A DNA stretch of 64,000 bases from Nostoc sp. XA010 (lineage in GTDB: Bacteria > Cyanobacteriota > Cyanobacteriia > Cyanobacteriales > Nostocaceae). The translations under genes and the position numbers were made by a program. Below are positions 35,184-44,386 of this stretch, in pieces (position 1 is the first letter of the stretch; each line of letters starts with the position of its first letter). The notes beneath the pieces were generated by a model. That model made no database searches. It was not told the DNA's origin and saw only the letters and a program-made list of their open reading frames with translations. The stretch covers positions 1 to 64,000 of the forward strand of contig NZ_JAIVFX010000017.1 in NCBI RefSeq assembly GCF_020829625.1, given 5' to 3'.

Positions 35184-36473
35184 CTATTTAGGCCCTAACC
35201 CCACAGCACCAGCATAAACGGCGCGATCGCCTAGTTCATCTTCAATTCGCAGCAAACGATTATATTTTGCTACGCGTTCGCTGCGACACAGGGAACCTGT
35301 TTTAATTTGACCGGCACGGGTTGCTACCGCTAAATCAGCGATCGTTGTGTCTTCTGTTTCACCAGAACGATGGCTAATTACTGAACGGATACTGTTGCGA
35401 GTTGCTAAATCAATTGTTTCTAAGGTTTCGGTAAGAGAACCAATTTGATTGAGTTTAATCAAAATGGCATTAGCGGCTTTTTCCTGGATGCCTCTTTGCA
35501 AGCGAGTGGCATTGGTAACAAATAAGTCATCGCCTACCAATTGCACCCGCGAACCTAACTTCTGGGTAAGCAATTGCCAACTCTGCCAATCTTCTTCGTG
35601 TAAACCATCCTCAATTGACACAATTGGGTATTGGTCAACTAGTTGTCCTAAATAATCAATAAACTCAGCCGGGGCGTGAGGTTTACTATCGTAAACATAC
35701 TGACCATTCTTGTAAAACTCACTAGCCGCCACATCCAACGCCAAAGCTACTTCTTCCCCTGGCTTGTAACCAGCTTTCTTAATGGCAGCAACCAGCAATT
35801 CCAAAGCCACCTGATTAGACTCTAGGTTAGGGGCAAAACCACCTTCATCGCCCACACCAGTGAGCAAACCTTTTTCATCCAATACTTGGCTGAGTGTAGC
35901 AAACACCTCTGCACCCCAGCGCAACGCTTCCCGGAAGGAAGTTGCGCCAATTGGGACAATCATAAACTCTTGAAAATCCACGTTATTTGATGCGTGTGCG
36001 CCACCGTTAATCACATTCATCAACGGCACTGGTAGCAAATTCGCTAAAGGCCCACCCAAATAGCGATATAGAGGAATTGCCAGAGACTCAGCACTAGCTT
36101 TGGCTGCTGCTAAGGAAACCCCCAAAATCGCATTAGCTCCCAAATTGGATTTGTTAGCAGAACCATCTATGGCGATCATTGTCCGGTCTAGCAATTCTTG
36201 GTTGAGGGCATCCAAGCCTAGCAATTGTGGTGCAAGTGCTTCTTTGACGTTTTGTACTGCCTTGAGTACGCCTTTGCCCCCATAACGGCTTTTATCGCCA
36301 TCACGCAGTTCGTGAGCCTCAAAAGTGCCAGTAGAAGCACCACTGGGAACTTGTGCCAGTCCTACAACACCGTTGGCTAAATGAACTTCGGCTTCAATTG
36401 TCGGTCTACCGCGTGAATCAAGAATTTCACGGGCTGCGATCGCTTCAATGGCAGTATCTAGAAATTTACTCAT
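35184..36473 (-). CDS. eno: Enolase
   Basis: A 429-residue enolase that converts 2-phosphoglycerate to phosphoenolpyruvate. LDSRGRPTIEAEV at the start, GANAILGVSLA, SIEDGLHEEDW, LVGDDLFVTN and the signature SHRSGETEDTTIADLAVA are all intact. The length is normal and no insertion is seen. It stands alone on the minus strand, with an STRR directly after the stop. Confidence 0.97.
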   Translation of the reverse strand: MSKFLDTAIEAIAAREILDSRGRPTIEAEVHLANGVVGLAQVPSGASTGTFEAHELRDGDKSRYGGKGVLKAVQNVKEALAPQLLGLDALNQELLDRTMIAIDGSANKSNLGANAILGVSLAAAKASAESLAIPLYRYLGGPLANLLPVPLMNVINGGAHASNNVDFQEFMIVPIGATSFREALRWGAEVFATLSQVLDEKGLLTGVGDEGGFAPNLESNQVALELLVAAIKKAGYKPGEEVALALDVAASEFYKNGQYVYDSKPHAPAEFIDYLGQLVDQYPIVSIEDGLHEEDWQSWQLLTQKLGSRVQLVGDDLFVTNATRLQRGIQEKAANAILIKLNQIGSLTETLETIDLATRNSIRSVISHRSGETEDTTIADLAVATRAGQIKTGSLCRSERVAKYNRLLRIEDELGDRAVYAGAVGLGPK

Positions 36474-36731
36474 CTGTACTTTATCCTTTGTTCGAGTGTG
36501 TTACGCATCCAGTCCAGTTGCCTAACCCAATCGCTAGCATAGGCGTTTAAGAGCCTTTATTGGCTGAGATTAAAGAAGATTTCCATTATATGGATAGGGA
36601 TCAACGCTAAAAATGGGTAAGAGAGTGTTTATCCTGTCTTTTTCCTTGATCGCATTTCTACCTTCAGACTTTGAGCTAGGTAAAATATTGGCAGAGAATA
36701 ACACTAAATCAATTACAGAGAAAAGGTCAAT

Positions 36732-37118
36732 ATGCGATTACTACATACAATGCTGCGGGTGGGCAACCTTGAAGAATCCTTAAAGTTTTACTGTGAACTT
36801 CTAGGTATGAAATTACTACGTCGAAAAGATTATCCAGGGGGAGAATTTACCCTGGCTTTTGTTGGCTACGGCGACGAAAGCGACAACTCGGTGATAGAAC
36901 TAACCTACAACTGGGGGGTAGAAAAGTACGAATTGGGTAATGCTTATGGTCACATTGCCCTTGGTGTTGATGATATTTACGCTACGTGTGAGGAAATCCG
37001 TAATCAGGGCGGTAAAATCGTGCGCGAACCAGGCCCGATGAAACATGGTTCGACAGTAATTGCTTTTGTGGAAGATCCAGATGGGTATAAAATTGAACTG
37101 ATTCAACTGAAAACTTAA
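36732..37118 (+). CDS. gloA: Lactoylglutathione lyase (glyoxalase I)
   Basis: A 128-residue glyoxalase I that detoxifies methylglyoxal. The four metal ligands are in place: His5 (RLLHTMLRV), Glu56 (SVIELTYNWG), His74 (YGHIALGVDD) and Glu122 (YKIELIQ). The short form without extra loops is the Ni/Co-type found in bacteria. It sits next to eno, but on the other strand. A short open frame (36613-36786) overlaps its start in another frame and is not convincing. Confidence 0.93.
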   Translation: MRLLHTMLRVGNLEESLKFYCELLGMKLLRRKDYPGGEFTLAFVGYGDESDNSVIELTYNWGVEKYELGNAYGHIALGVDDIYATCEEIRNQGGKIVREPGPMKHGSTVIAFVEDPDGYKIELIQLKT

Positions 37119-37182
37119 GGTTCCGCAGTCAAACAGGAATCACAAGAGCAACTTGTGAGTCAGTAATTCTTATCGAAAAATT

Positions 37183-38513
37183 GGGTTTAAAACCCCGCCG
37201 TTCTAGGGCGGCTTTAATTAATACGATGTCTTACAGAATATCTGATAAAATGTAAGCATGACACAAAAAGCATTCAAGTACCGATTCTATCCAACTTCTG
37301 AGCAAGAAACATTGCTCAGAAGAACGATGGGTTGCGCTCGACTGGTTTACAACCGTGCTCTGGCCGCAAGGACACAAGCATGGTATGAGCATCAAGAGCG
37401 TGTCGGATACCCTGAAACTTCAACAATGCTAACCAATTGGAAAAAGCAAGAAGATTTGCAATTTCTAAATGAAGTTAGCAGTGTGCCATTACAGCAAGGC
37501 TTGAGGCATCTACAAACCGCATTTACTAATTTCTTTGCAGGACGGGCAAAATACCCGAACTTTAAGAAGAAGCATCATGGTGGTAATGCTGAATTTACTA
37601 AGGCTGCTTTCAAGTGGAAAGATGACAAAGTATTTCTAGCGAAATGCGCTCAACCCTTGGATATCCGATGGAGTCGGCAACTCCCAGAAAGTGCAGAGCC
37701 ATCAACAATTACGGTGAAGCTCTCGCCCTCTGGACGCTGGACTGTTTCAATGTTTGTAGATGTTGTAATCGAGGCATTGCCTGAGTCTGGTAATCAAGTT
37801 GGTTTGGATTGGGGTATTACTAGCTTGATGTCTTTGAGTAATGGCGAAAAGATTGCTAATCCTAAAGCGTTTAAGGCTAAGTGTCGGAAATTGCGTAAAG
37901 TTCAAAAAGCTCTTAGCCGCAAGAAAAAAGGATCTAACAATCGCCACAAAGCAAAACTGAAAGTCGCTAAAGTTCATGCAGAAATTAGTGATGCTCGTAA
38001 TGATTTTCTTCACAAGTTGACAACCCGACTGGTTCGAGAAAACCAATTGATTGCAGTCGAAGATTTGTCTGTGAAGAATATGGTCAAAAACCAAAAACTC
38101 GCTCTTTCGATTAGTGATGCTAGTTGGAGTAAAACGGTCAGTCAACTTGAATACAAGTGCAACTGGTATGGTCGTACTTTTGTCAAAATTGACCGATGGT
38201 TTCCTAGCTCTAAGCGATGTGGACATTGTGGACATATCGTTGATAAGTTACCTTTAAATATCAGAGAGTGGGACTGCCCTAAGTGCAGCACACATCACAA
38301 TAGAGATGTAAATGCCAGTAAAAATATTTTGGCGGCAGGGCTTGCCGTGTCAGTCTGCGGAGCTAACGTAAGACCTGAAAGTGAATCACCTCAAGGGCTG
38401 TTGCGAAATACCCCTAAGGCTCGCCTTGAGCGCAGTCGAAAGGGAAAGAAACAGAAACCTAAATTGTAAAGTTTAGGAATCCCCGACCGTTTACGGCGGG
38501 GAGGATGTCAAAA
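37183..38513 (+). mobile_element. IS605-type element carrying only tnpB (copy 2)
   Basis: Left end TTGGGTTTAAAACCCCG with hairpin CCGCC/GGCGG (37195-37211); right end hairpin CCCCG.CCGT TT ACGG.CGGGG (38481-38501) after AGGAAT. Both ends match those of the copy at 13605-14955, although the proteins differ. No tnpA. Exact ends are estimated. Confidence 0.65.
37258..38469 (+). CDS. tnpB: TnpB RNA-guided nuclease (IS605 OrfB)
   Basis: A 403-residue TnpB. The N-terminus KYRFYPTSEQETLLRRTMGCARLVYN is the classical start of the family. RuvC residues are GLDWGI (Asp184), VEDL (Glu268) and NRDVNASKN (Asp350). The zinc ribbon is CGHC (321, 324) and CPKC (340, 343). The C-terminal tail is long and basic. 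The protein differs strongly from the other TnpB in this window, which begins MLVFEFKAYGK, so they belong to separate branches. All active-site residues are present. Its guide RNA would come from about 38330-38510. Confidence 0.9.
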   Translation: MTQKAFKYRFYPTSEQETLLRRTMGCARLVYNRALAARTQAWYEHQERVGYPETSTMLTNWKKQEDLQFLNEVSSVPLQQGLRHLQTAFTNFFAGRAKYPNFKKKHHGGNAEFTKAAFKWKDDKVFLAKCAQPLDIRWSRQLPESAEPSTITVKLSPSGRWTVSMFVDVVIEALPESGNQVGLDWGITSLMSLSNGEKIANPKAFKAKCRKLRKVQKALSRKKKGSNNRHKAKLKVAKVHAEISDARNDFLHKLTTRLVRENQLIAVEDLSVKNMVKNQKLALSISDASWSKTVSQLEYKCNWYGRTFVKIDRWFPSSKRCGHCGHIVDKLPLNIREWDCPKCSTHHNRDVNASKNILAAGLAVSVCGANVRPESESPQGLLRNTPKARLERSRKGKKQKPKL

Positions 38514-38515
38514 TT
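38330..38515 (+). ncRNA. Candidate omega RNA of tnpB copy 2
   Basis: The 3' end of tnpB plus the right-end hairpin at 38481-38501, placed by analogy with characterised TnpB systems. Limits are inferred. Confidence 0.3.
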
Positions 38516-38624
38516 AAGAATATAAGTTAATACGCTTGGGTTCAGGCTTGAGCCTCTTTAAAAAGTTTGTCGTTACCCACATCTTTGTGACAGCCAAGGT
38601 GTAGCATTGGCGAACATACCTCCC

Positions 38625-38670
38625 AGAACTTAAGTTCTAGGCTGATAGCTGAAGTCCACTTAAGTGGACT
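38625..38670. repeat. Two adjacent ...ACTTAAGT... palindromes
   Basis: AGAACTTAAGTTCT (38625-38638) and AGTCCACTTAAGTGGACT (38653-38670), both perfect and both centred on ACTTAAGT. A related palindrome (AGTCCTCTTGAGAGGACT) lies at 38911-38928, on the far side of the MITE. Similar units flank genes elsewhere in Nostoc. Confidence 0.8.
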
Positions 38671-38700
38671 GAAATTTTCCCTAACACAAAGAGTTTAGCC

Positions 38701-38878
38701 TAGGACTTACGCATTGACATAAAAGCAAAAATGACAGGTAGAGTTTTCAAGGCTTCTATCTAGGTTTTTCAATCATATTTTGGCTATCGCCAGCAATCAA
38801 AAGCAACCTCCAAAAGCCTGGAACAACGTATTTACGTTAATACACAAGATAGCTCTTTTGTACAGTGCGTAAGTCCTA
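38701..38878. mobile_element. MITE with TAGGACTTACGCA terminal repeats
   Basis: A 178-bp element with perfect 13-bp terminal inverted repeats: TAGGACTTACGCA (38701-38713) and TGCGTAAGTCCTA (38866-38878). TAGCC occurs directly outside both ends, or the duplicated target may be TA if the repeat starts at GGACTT. The interior codes for nothing. GGACTTACGCA ends are shared with transposons in Nostoc, so a full-length relative probably moved it. Confidence 0.8.
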
Positions 38879-38910
38879 TAGCCATTGAAATCGCTTAAAA
38901 TCTTATATTT

Positions 38911-38928
38911 AGTCCTCTTGAGAGGACT
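38911..38928. repeat. Palindrome AGTCCTCTTGAGAGGACT
   Basis: An 18-bp perfect palindrome that parallels the pair at 38625-38670. Confidence 0.75.
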
Positions 38929-38983
38929 TTAGCTATTAGCCTCGGAATTTATTCCCAGGCGGGTTAACAACGAAGCGAAAGAT

Positions 38984-39145
38984 TTATTTGATGCTGGTAA
39001 TGATAAGCCTTAAAAAGGAGCGAATTAAGCCACCCACTAAAATCCCTATCAAAGGCAATAAAGCTGTAGAAAAATCTACACCGATGTCTTGAAAAGTTGA
39101 GCTACATACGGGGAGATTGATTCTTGCAGCACACTGGTATCTCAT
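38984..39145 (-). CDS. Possible small hydrophobic protein
   Basis: A 53-residue frame, ATG 39145 to TAA 38984, lying alone in a kilobase without other genes. Residues 25-50 (FSTALLPLIGILVGGLIRSFLRLIIT) would span a membrane and the N-terminus has two Cys. No good ribosome-binding site precedes it, and I know no family for it. It may be a real small membrane protein or chance. Confidence 0.3.
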   Translation of the reverse strand: MRYQCAARINLPVCSSTFQDIGVDFSTALLPLIGILVGGLIRSFLRLIITSIK

Positions 39146-39543
39146 CTAGGAAACCCAGACGCGGAAGATTTTCGCTTTTTACCTTACCTTTTTAGGCGGG
39201 TAAGGGGATCTTCTCTGCGTAAATCCTATTAATATTACACCCATACAGTCTGTTGATGAGCAACACTAACAGCGACGCCAAATAGCCCGTCGTAAATATC
39301 GCTCTAATAGCACCATTTGGAAAAGTCCGTTCAGAACAGTGTTTTGGTTTTAAATTAGGAAATAGGTAATGGATTAAACTATTGCCAATTACCAATCCAA
39401 AATTGCCACTGGAGATACACGCGGACGCTGAGAATGTTTGGATAATTAGGGACTAGGAAAGAGTTTTCCAATACCCAGTCCCCAATCCCAAACACGCAAT
39501 CCCCAATCCCTAAACTAAAAATCAAAATTCCAAAATTATAAAG
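39146..39543. other. Leader region of clpB, gene-free
   Basis: It holds a hairpin (CCTTACC...GGGTAAGG, about 39183-39207), a GTCGTAAATATCGC repeat word and C-rich CCCAATCCC runs just before clpB. I see no gene and no heat-shock operator. Confidence 0.35.
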
Positions 39544-42213
39544 ATGCAACCTACAGATCCAAATAAATTTACTGACAAAGCCTGGGAAGCGATTGTTAAA
39601 TCTCAGGATATAGTCCGTGCTTATCAACAACAGCAGCTAGATATTGAACATTTAATTATTGCCCTGTTAGAAGAACCCACTAGTCTAGCAATACGTATCC
39701 TGGCTCGATCTGAGGTCGATCCAATCCGCTTGCAACAGCAGCTAGAAGCCTTTACCCAACGTCAGCCCAAAGTTGGAAAAAGTGATCAACTTTACCTTAG
39801 CCGCAGTTTAGATGTTTTGCTAGACCGAGCTGAGGAAGCTAGAGCCAGGATGAAAGACTCCTACATTTCCGTGGAACACATACTTTTGGCCTTTGCTGAA
39901 GACGATCGCGTTGGACGAAAGATACTCAAAGGCTTTGGTGCAGATGCAGCTAAACTAGAAGCTGCTATCAAAACCATTCGCGGTAGCCAAAAGGTGACAG
40001 ATCAAAGCCCAGAATCGCGTTATGAAGCCTTACAAAAATTTGGTCGAGATTTGACAGAACAGGCAAAATCTGGAAAACTCGACCCGGTGATTGGGCGGGA
40101 TGAGGAAATTCGGCGGGTAATTCAAGTATTGTCTCGTCGTAGCAAAAATAACCCTGTACTCATTGGTGAACCTGGGGTAGGTAAAACTGCGATCGCAGAA
40201 GCATTAGCACAGCGAATGGTAAATGGTGACGTTCCCGAATCTCTGAAAAACCGCAAACTCATTTCTTTAGATATCGGTAGTTTGATTGCTGGGGCAAAAT
40301 TACGAGGAGAATTTGAAGAACGCCTGAAAGCTGTCCTCAAGGAAGTTACAGAATCTAATGGTGACATCGTATTGTTTATTGACGAACTACATACCGTAGT
40401 TGGTGCAGGTTCCACCCAACAGGGGGCTATGGATGCCGGAAATCTGCTCAAACCCATGCTGGCGCGAGGAGAATTACGTTGCATTGGCGCTACTACCCTC
40501 GACGAATTCCGCAAACATATTGAGAAAGACGCTGCCTTAGAACGTCGCTTTCAGCAAGTATTTGTCGATCAGCCAAGCGTGGAAAATACTATTTCCATTC
40601 TCCGGGGATTGAAAGAACGCTACGAAGTGCATCACAACGTCAAAATTTCTGATTCGGCGTTGGTAGCAGCAGCAACCCTATCAGCACGTTATATTAGCGA
40701 TCGCTTCTTACCAGATAAAGCCATTGATTTGGTGGATGAAGCAGCAGCACAGTTGAAAATGGAAATTACCTCCAAACCAGCAGAATTGGAAACCATTGAT
40801 CGCCGCCTCATGCAGTTAGAAATGGAAAAGCTGTCATTAGCTGGCGAAGAAAAGGGTATTCCCCAAACGAGAGAACGTTTGGAGCGAATTGAGCAAGAAA
40901 TTGCCGATTTAACGAAAAAGCAGCAAATATTTAATGAGCAATGGCAAGGTGAAAAGCAGATATTGGAGGCGATAAGCGCCTTAAAGAAAGAAGAAGATGC
41001 GCTGCGAGTGCAAATTGAACAGGCGGAACGTGCTTATGACCTAAATAAAGCTGCCCAACTGAAGTATGGCAAATTGGAGGGAGTGCAGCACGAGCGCGAA
41101 GCCAAAGAAGCGAGCCTTTTAGAAATTCAAAATCAAGGTTCCACGTTGCTACGAGAACAAGTCACCGAAGCCGATATTGCCGAAATCGTCGCCAAATGGA
41201 CAGGAATTCCCGTAAATCGCCTGTTGGAATCAGAACGGCAGAAATTGCTGCAACTAGAAAGTCATTTACATCAACGAGTCATTGGGCAAGAAGAGGCTGT
41301 AGAAGCGGTAGCAGCAGCAATTCGTCGCGCCCGTGCGGGGATGAAAGATCCCTCTCGTCCCATTGGTTCATTTTTGTTCATGGGCCCCACAGGTGTGGGT
41401 AAAACCGAGCTTGCCCGTGCTTTAGCTCAGTTTCTCTTTGATTCTGATGATGCATTGGTGCGCTTGGATATGTCTGAGTATATGGAAAAACACTCAGTTT
41501 CTCGGTTAGTGGGAGCGCCTCCAGGATACGTAGGCTATGAAGAAGGCGGTCAGCTTTCCGAGGCGGTTCGCCGCCGTCCTTACTCAGTGGTGCTGTTGGA
41601 TGAAGTCGAAAAAGCGCACCCCGATGTGTTCAATATTTTATTGCAGGTGTTGGATGATGGGAGAGTTACTGACTCTCAGGGTAGGACGGTAGATTTTCGC
41701 AACAGCGTTATTGTCATGACCAGTAACATTGGTAGCGAACATATCTTGGATGTATCTGGTGATGATTCCAAATATGAAACAATGCGGAAGCGGGTAATGG
41801 AAAACTTGCGATCGCATTTCCGCCCAGAATTTCTCAACCGCGTCGATGACATTATTCTTTTCCATACCTTAAATCGCACGGAAATGCGGCATATCATCCG
41901 TATTCAACTCAAACGGGTCGAAAATCTCCTACGTGAGCAAAAAATCTTCTTTGAGATATCCCAAGCAGCCTGTGATTACCTTGTCGAATCAGGCTACGAC
42001 CCAGTTTATGGTGCCCGTCCACTCAAACGGGCAATTCAGCGAGAAGTAGAAAATCCCCTCGCCACCAAGTTATTGGAAAATACTTTTATCTCTGGAGACA
42101 CGATTATCATTGATAAAAATGAAACCGGTCTGTCTTTTAGCAAAAAAGTGCTAGTGAAGGTATCAATGCCGCAAACTACTGTCAAGTTGGTTAAGTCAGC
42201 ACCAGAATCGTAA
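39544..42213 (+). CDS. clpB: ATP-dependent disaggregase ClpB
   Basis: An 889-residue Hsp100 chaperone. The N domain (1-150) is followed by the first AAA+ module with Walker A GEPGVGKT (about 208-215) and Walker B LFIDELH, the coiled-coil middle domain (about 410-530), and the second AAA+ module with GPTGVGKT (about 613-620) and VLLDEVEKAH. SEYMEKHSVSRLVGAPPGYVG is the pore loop region. There is no ClpP-binding loop, so it is ClpB and not ClpC. With DnaK it dissolves aggregates. A C-terminal extension follows the D2 domain. Confidence 0.95.
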   Translation: MQPTDPNKFTDKAWEAIVKSQDIVRAYQQQQLDIEHLIIALLEEPTSLAIRILARSEVDPIRLQQQLEAFTQRQPKVGKSDQLYLSRSLDVLLDRAEEARARMKDSYISVEHILLAFAEDDRVGRKILKGFGADAAKLEAAIKTIRGSQKVTDQSPESRYEALQKFGRDLTEQAKSGKLDPVIGRDEEIRRVIQVLSRRSKNNPVLIGEPGVGKTAIAEALAQRMVNGDVPESLKNRKLISLDIGSLIAGAKLRGEFEERLKAVLKEVTESNGDIVLFIDELHTVVGAGSTQQGAMDAGNLLKPMLARGELRCIGATTLDEFRKHIEKDAALERRFQQVFVDQPSVENTISILRGLKERYEVHHNVKISDSALVAAATLSARYISDRFLPDKAIDLVDEAAAQLKMEITSKPAELETIDRRLMQLEMEKLSLAGEEKGIPQTRERLERIEQEIADLTKKQQIFNEQWQGEKQILEAISALKKEEDALRVQIEQAERAYDLNKAAQLKYGKLEGVQHEREAKEASLLEIQNQGSTLLREQVTEADIAEIVAKWTGIPVNRLLESERQKLLQLESHLHQRVIGQEEAVEAVAAAIRRARAGMKDPSRPIGSFLFMGPTGVGKTELARALAQFLFDSDDALVRLDMSEYMEKHSVSRLVGAPPGYVGYEEGGQLSEAVRRRPYSVVLLDEVEKAHPDVFNILLQVLDDGRVTDSQGRTVDFRNSVIVMTSNIGSEHILDVSGDDSKYETMRKRVMENLRSHFRPEFLNRVDDIILFHTLNRTEMRHIIRIQLKRVENLLREQKIFFEISQAACDYLVESGYDPVYGARPLKRAIQREVENPLATKLLENTFISGDTIIIDKNETGLSFSKKVLVKVSMPQTTVKLVKSAPES

Positions 42214-42244
42214 AACTTAATACACCGTTAATAAGATGTAAATA

Positions 42245-42299
42245 AAACTAGATCGCCCTATTTTTCTGATTCGTCAGGTGAGAATGGGCGATCTAGTTT
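42245..42299 (+). terminator. Long hairpin after clpB
   Basis: Perfect 14-bp arms AAACTAGATCGCCC (42245-42258) and GGGCGATCTAGTTT (42286-42299) with a 27-base loop. It lies 31 bases past the clpB stop; the T run is weak. Confidence 0.65.
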
Positions 42300-42385
42300 G
42301 TATTGGAGTACAGATATTACTGGGTAATTCACAATACAGCGAATAAAATAGCAAGAGCAGATTTCCTCTCCTGGAGATTCCTATT

Positions 42386-43762
42386 ATGAAAGTAATTCAA
42401 GCTCTTGCTCGTTATTTTCCAGATAAATGTGGTGGTATTCAAGTAAACCTCAACGATTTACTGCCAGAATTGCGATCGCTCTTAGCGTTGTCGGAGCCAT
42501 CGCATGATATTGACATCCAGATAGCAGCAGCCAAGTTAGGTTCCCCACATGGTGATGCTTACAAGTACAACGATGTAGAAGTTTATCGATATCCTGTATT
42601 CCCAGTACCTAGAACACAACCGAATCACGGTCAATTTCCTCATGGAAAATTTGAAGATTTTGCTAATTGGCTATCTCACCAAAAAGCAGACATCTATCAT
42701 CAGCACCATTGGGAAGTATCTTGTGGATTGCCTCATCTACGTTTAGCAAAAGAATTAGGCATGGCAACGGTGGTAACAATCCATTATCCTCTACCCTTAT
42801 GCCAGCGAACTACTCTGATGTTCAATGGACAACAGGCTTGTGATGGCAAAATAGATGTGGTGCGTTGTTCCCAGTGTGCTGATAGTTTGAGCAGAAAGCT
42901 ACCAGCTGCAATGGTCAAAGGTTTTAGCTATCTGCCCGAAGCTGTTTTCGGGAGAGTACCATTGCCTGTAAGTGCTTATCTTCCTGCCTCAGTAGACAAA
43001 GGCAACTTAGGACAGTTTGTGCGTCCTTTTGTAATACCTGGTTATGTTACTGCCCGCAAAAAAAGCCTGCTAGAAATGGCAAAATTTGCTGACCGCATTG
43101 TAGCAGTGTGTGATTGGCTTTATGAAGCTTTACTTATTAATGGCATCCCTGAAAAAAAACTCGAACTCTCTCGATACGGAATTTCTTACGCTACACAAGA
43201 AAAATCAATACAGGTAAAACAGCAATCTAGCACTTTAAAAGTAGTTTTTTTAGGACGCTGGGATATATATAAAGGTATTGATATCTTAGTCCGAGCAGTT
43301 AAAGATTTACCTGCGGTGATTCCCATTGAATTGATAATTCATGGCATAGCGCAAGATGAACGATATCGCCAAACAATCTTTAACCTAATTGACAATGACC
43401 CTCGAATTCGGGTAGAGAAGCAACTAACTAGAGTTGAACTTCCCCAGGCTCTAGCCAATTATGACATCCTAGCTGTACCTTCCCAATGGTTAGAAACTGG
43501 GCCAATAGTAGTCTTAGAAGCCCATGAAGCCGGCCTCCCTGTAATTGGTTCCAATTTGGGGGGTATTGCCGAACTTGTAAAACATGGCATTGATGGTTGG
43601 TTAGTAACTGCTAATGAGACTAAAGCTTGGACTCAAGCTCTTGAGCGATTAGCAACAGATACTAATTTACTTAATCAATTGCGCCAAGGTATTAAACCTG
43701 TTCGCACAGTAAATATGCAGGCAGCAGATTTAGCAACCATATATAAAAGCCTACAACGGTAG
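42386..43762 (+). CDS. Glycosyltransferase family 4 protein
   Basis: A 458-residue GT4 (GT-B fold) protein. The N-terminal half has YFPDKCGGIQVNLNDLLPEL and the QHHWEV segment; the C-terminal half has VVFLGRWDIYKGIDIL and the E(x7)E motif in ETGPIVVLEAHEAGLPVIGSNLGG, which binds the nucleotide sugar. A Cys-rich stretch (CQRTTL...CDGKIDVVRCSQC) in the middle may bind zinc. ATG 42386 follows GGAG at a good distance. It lies 620 bases upstream of hpsA on the same strand, so it may serve the same polysaccharide. Confidence 0.82.
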   Translation: MKVIQALARYFPDKCGGIQVNLNDLLPELRSLLALSEPSHDIDIQIAAAKLGSPHGDAYKYNDVEVYRYPVFPVPRTQPNHGQFPHGKFEDFANWLSHQKADIYHQHHWEVSCGLPHLRLAKELGMATVVTIHYPLPLCQRTTLMFNGQQACDGKIDVVRCSQCADSLSRKLPAAMVKGFSYLPEAVFGRVPLPVSAYLPASVDKGNLGQFVRPFVIPGYVTARKKSLLEMAKFADRIVAVCDWLYEALLINGIPEKKLELSRYGISYATQEKSIQVKQQSSTLKVVFLGRWDIYKGIDILVRAVKDLPAVIPIELIIHGIAQDERYRQTIFNLIDNDPRIRVEKQLTRVELPQALANYDILAVPSQWLETGPIVVLEAHEAGLPVIGSNLGGIAELVKHGIDGWLVTANETKAWTQALERLATDTNLLNQLRQGIKPVRTVNMQAADLATIYKSLQR

Positions 43763-44386
43763 TTTCAAAAATCAAATACTAGTCCTATAGTCTGTGCAAA
43801 CGACAGTGTAATTCAGCTATTGACTATTAAACCTAATTACTGCGTATTTGCTTGCAATTATGAATATTTATTCTACCGCCTCCCTACTACAGTGAGGTTT
43901 TAAATTTTTTCATATTATTTTGCCCCTAACTGATATTTTTCTTTAACAGGTGGGTACTATAACTTTAGTATGCTGACAACATTTTTATAAAGCTACCTTT
44001 GAATGAAATAGATTTCTACAAAGTTAAGTTTAAATTATACTATTTCTCTATCAAAGTGAGCTTAATTAGCCTGTGAAAATGCAGGTTTTGTTTCTGTAAC
44101 CTCAGTATTCCATAGAAGGATAAATTTTATTTAATAAGCAGGCATAAATTAAATAATTTCGATAATTTCAGTATTTTTCGGTATTAACCAAAAAATGAAC
44201 CCATGATATAAATTGAATAAATCGTATTTGTTAATTTGCTACTGCATTTTTAACAATATTTAAGCAAGGTTAGGTTTCACATCAATTAAAAGTCTCATTT
44301 TTAGTTAAAACTTACATAATAGGCTGAATTAGCTATAAAATCAACATCTTTGAATCTGTAAACAAACACTTGGTAGGGGAGCTTCT
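43763..44386 (+). other. Long AT-rich leader upstream of hpsA
   Basis: 624 bases with no gene. It is very AT-rich and must carry the hpsA promoter. GGGGAG at 44376-44381 is the ribosome-binding site. Promoter boxes are not clear enough to mark. Confidence 0.4.

Noticed and set aside
36613..36786. 57-residue frame with a signal-like start before gloA
   Set aside because: It overlaps the gloA start out of frame, and its tail is the shifted gloA sequence.
37183..37230. Left-end hairpin of tnpB copy 2 as a terminator for gloA
   Set aside because: The same hairpin begins the other tnpB element, so it belongs to the element end.
39379..39630. 83-residue minus-strand frame before clpB
   Set aside because: It reads through C-rich repeat words and the clpB start; no family content.
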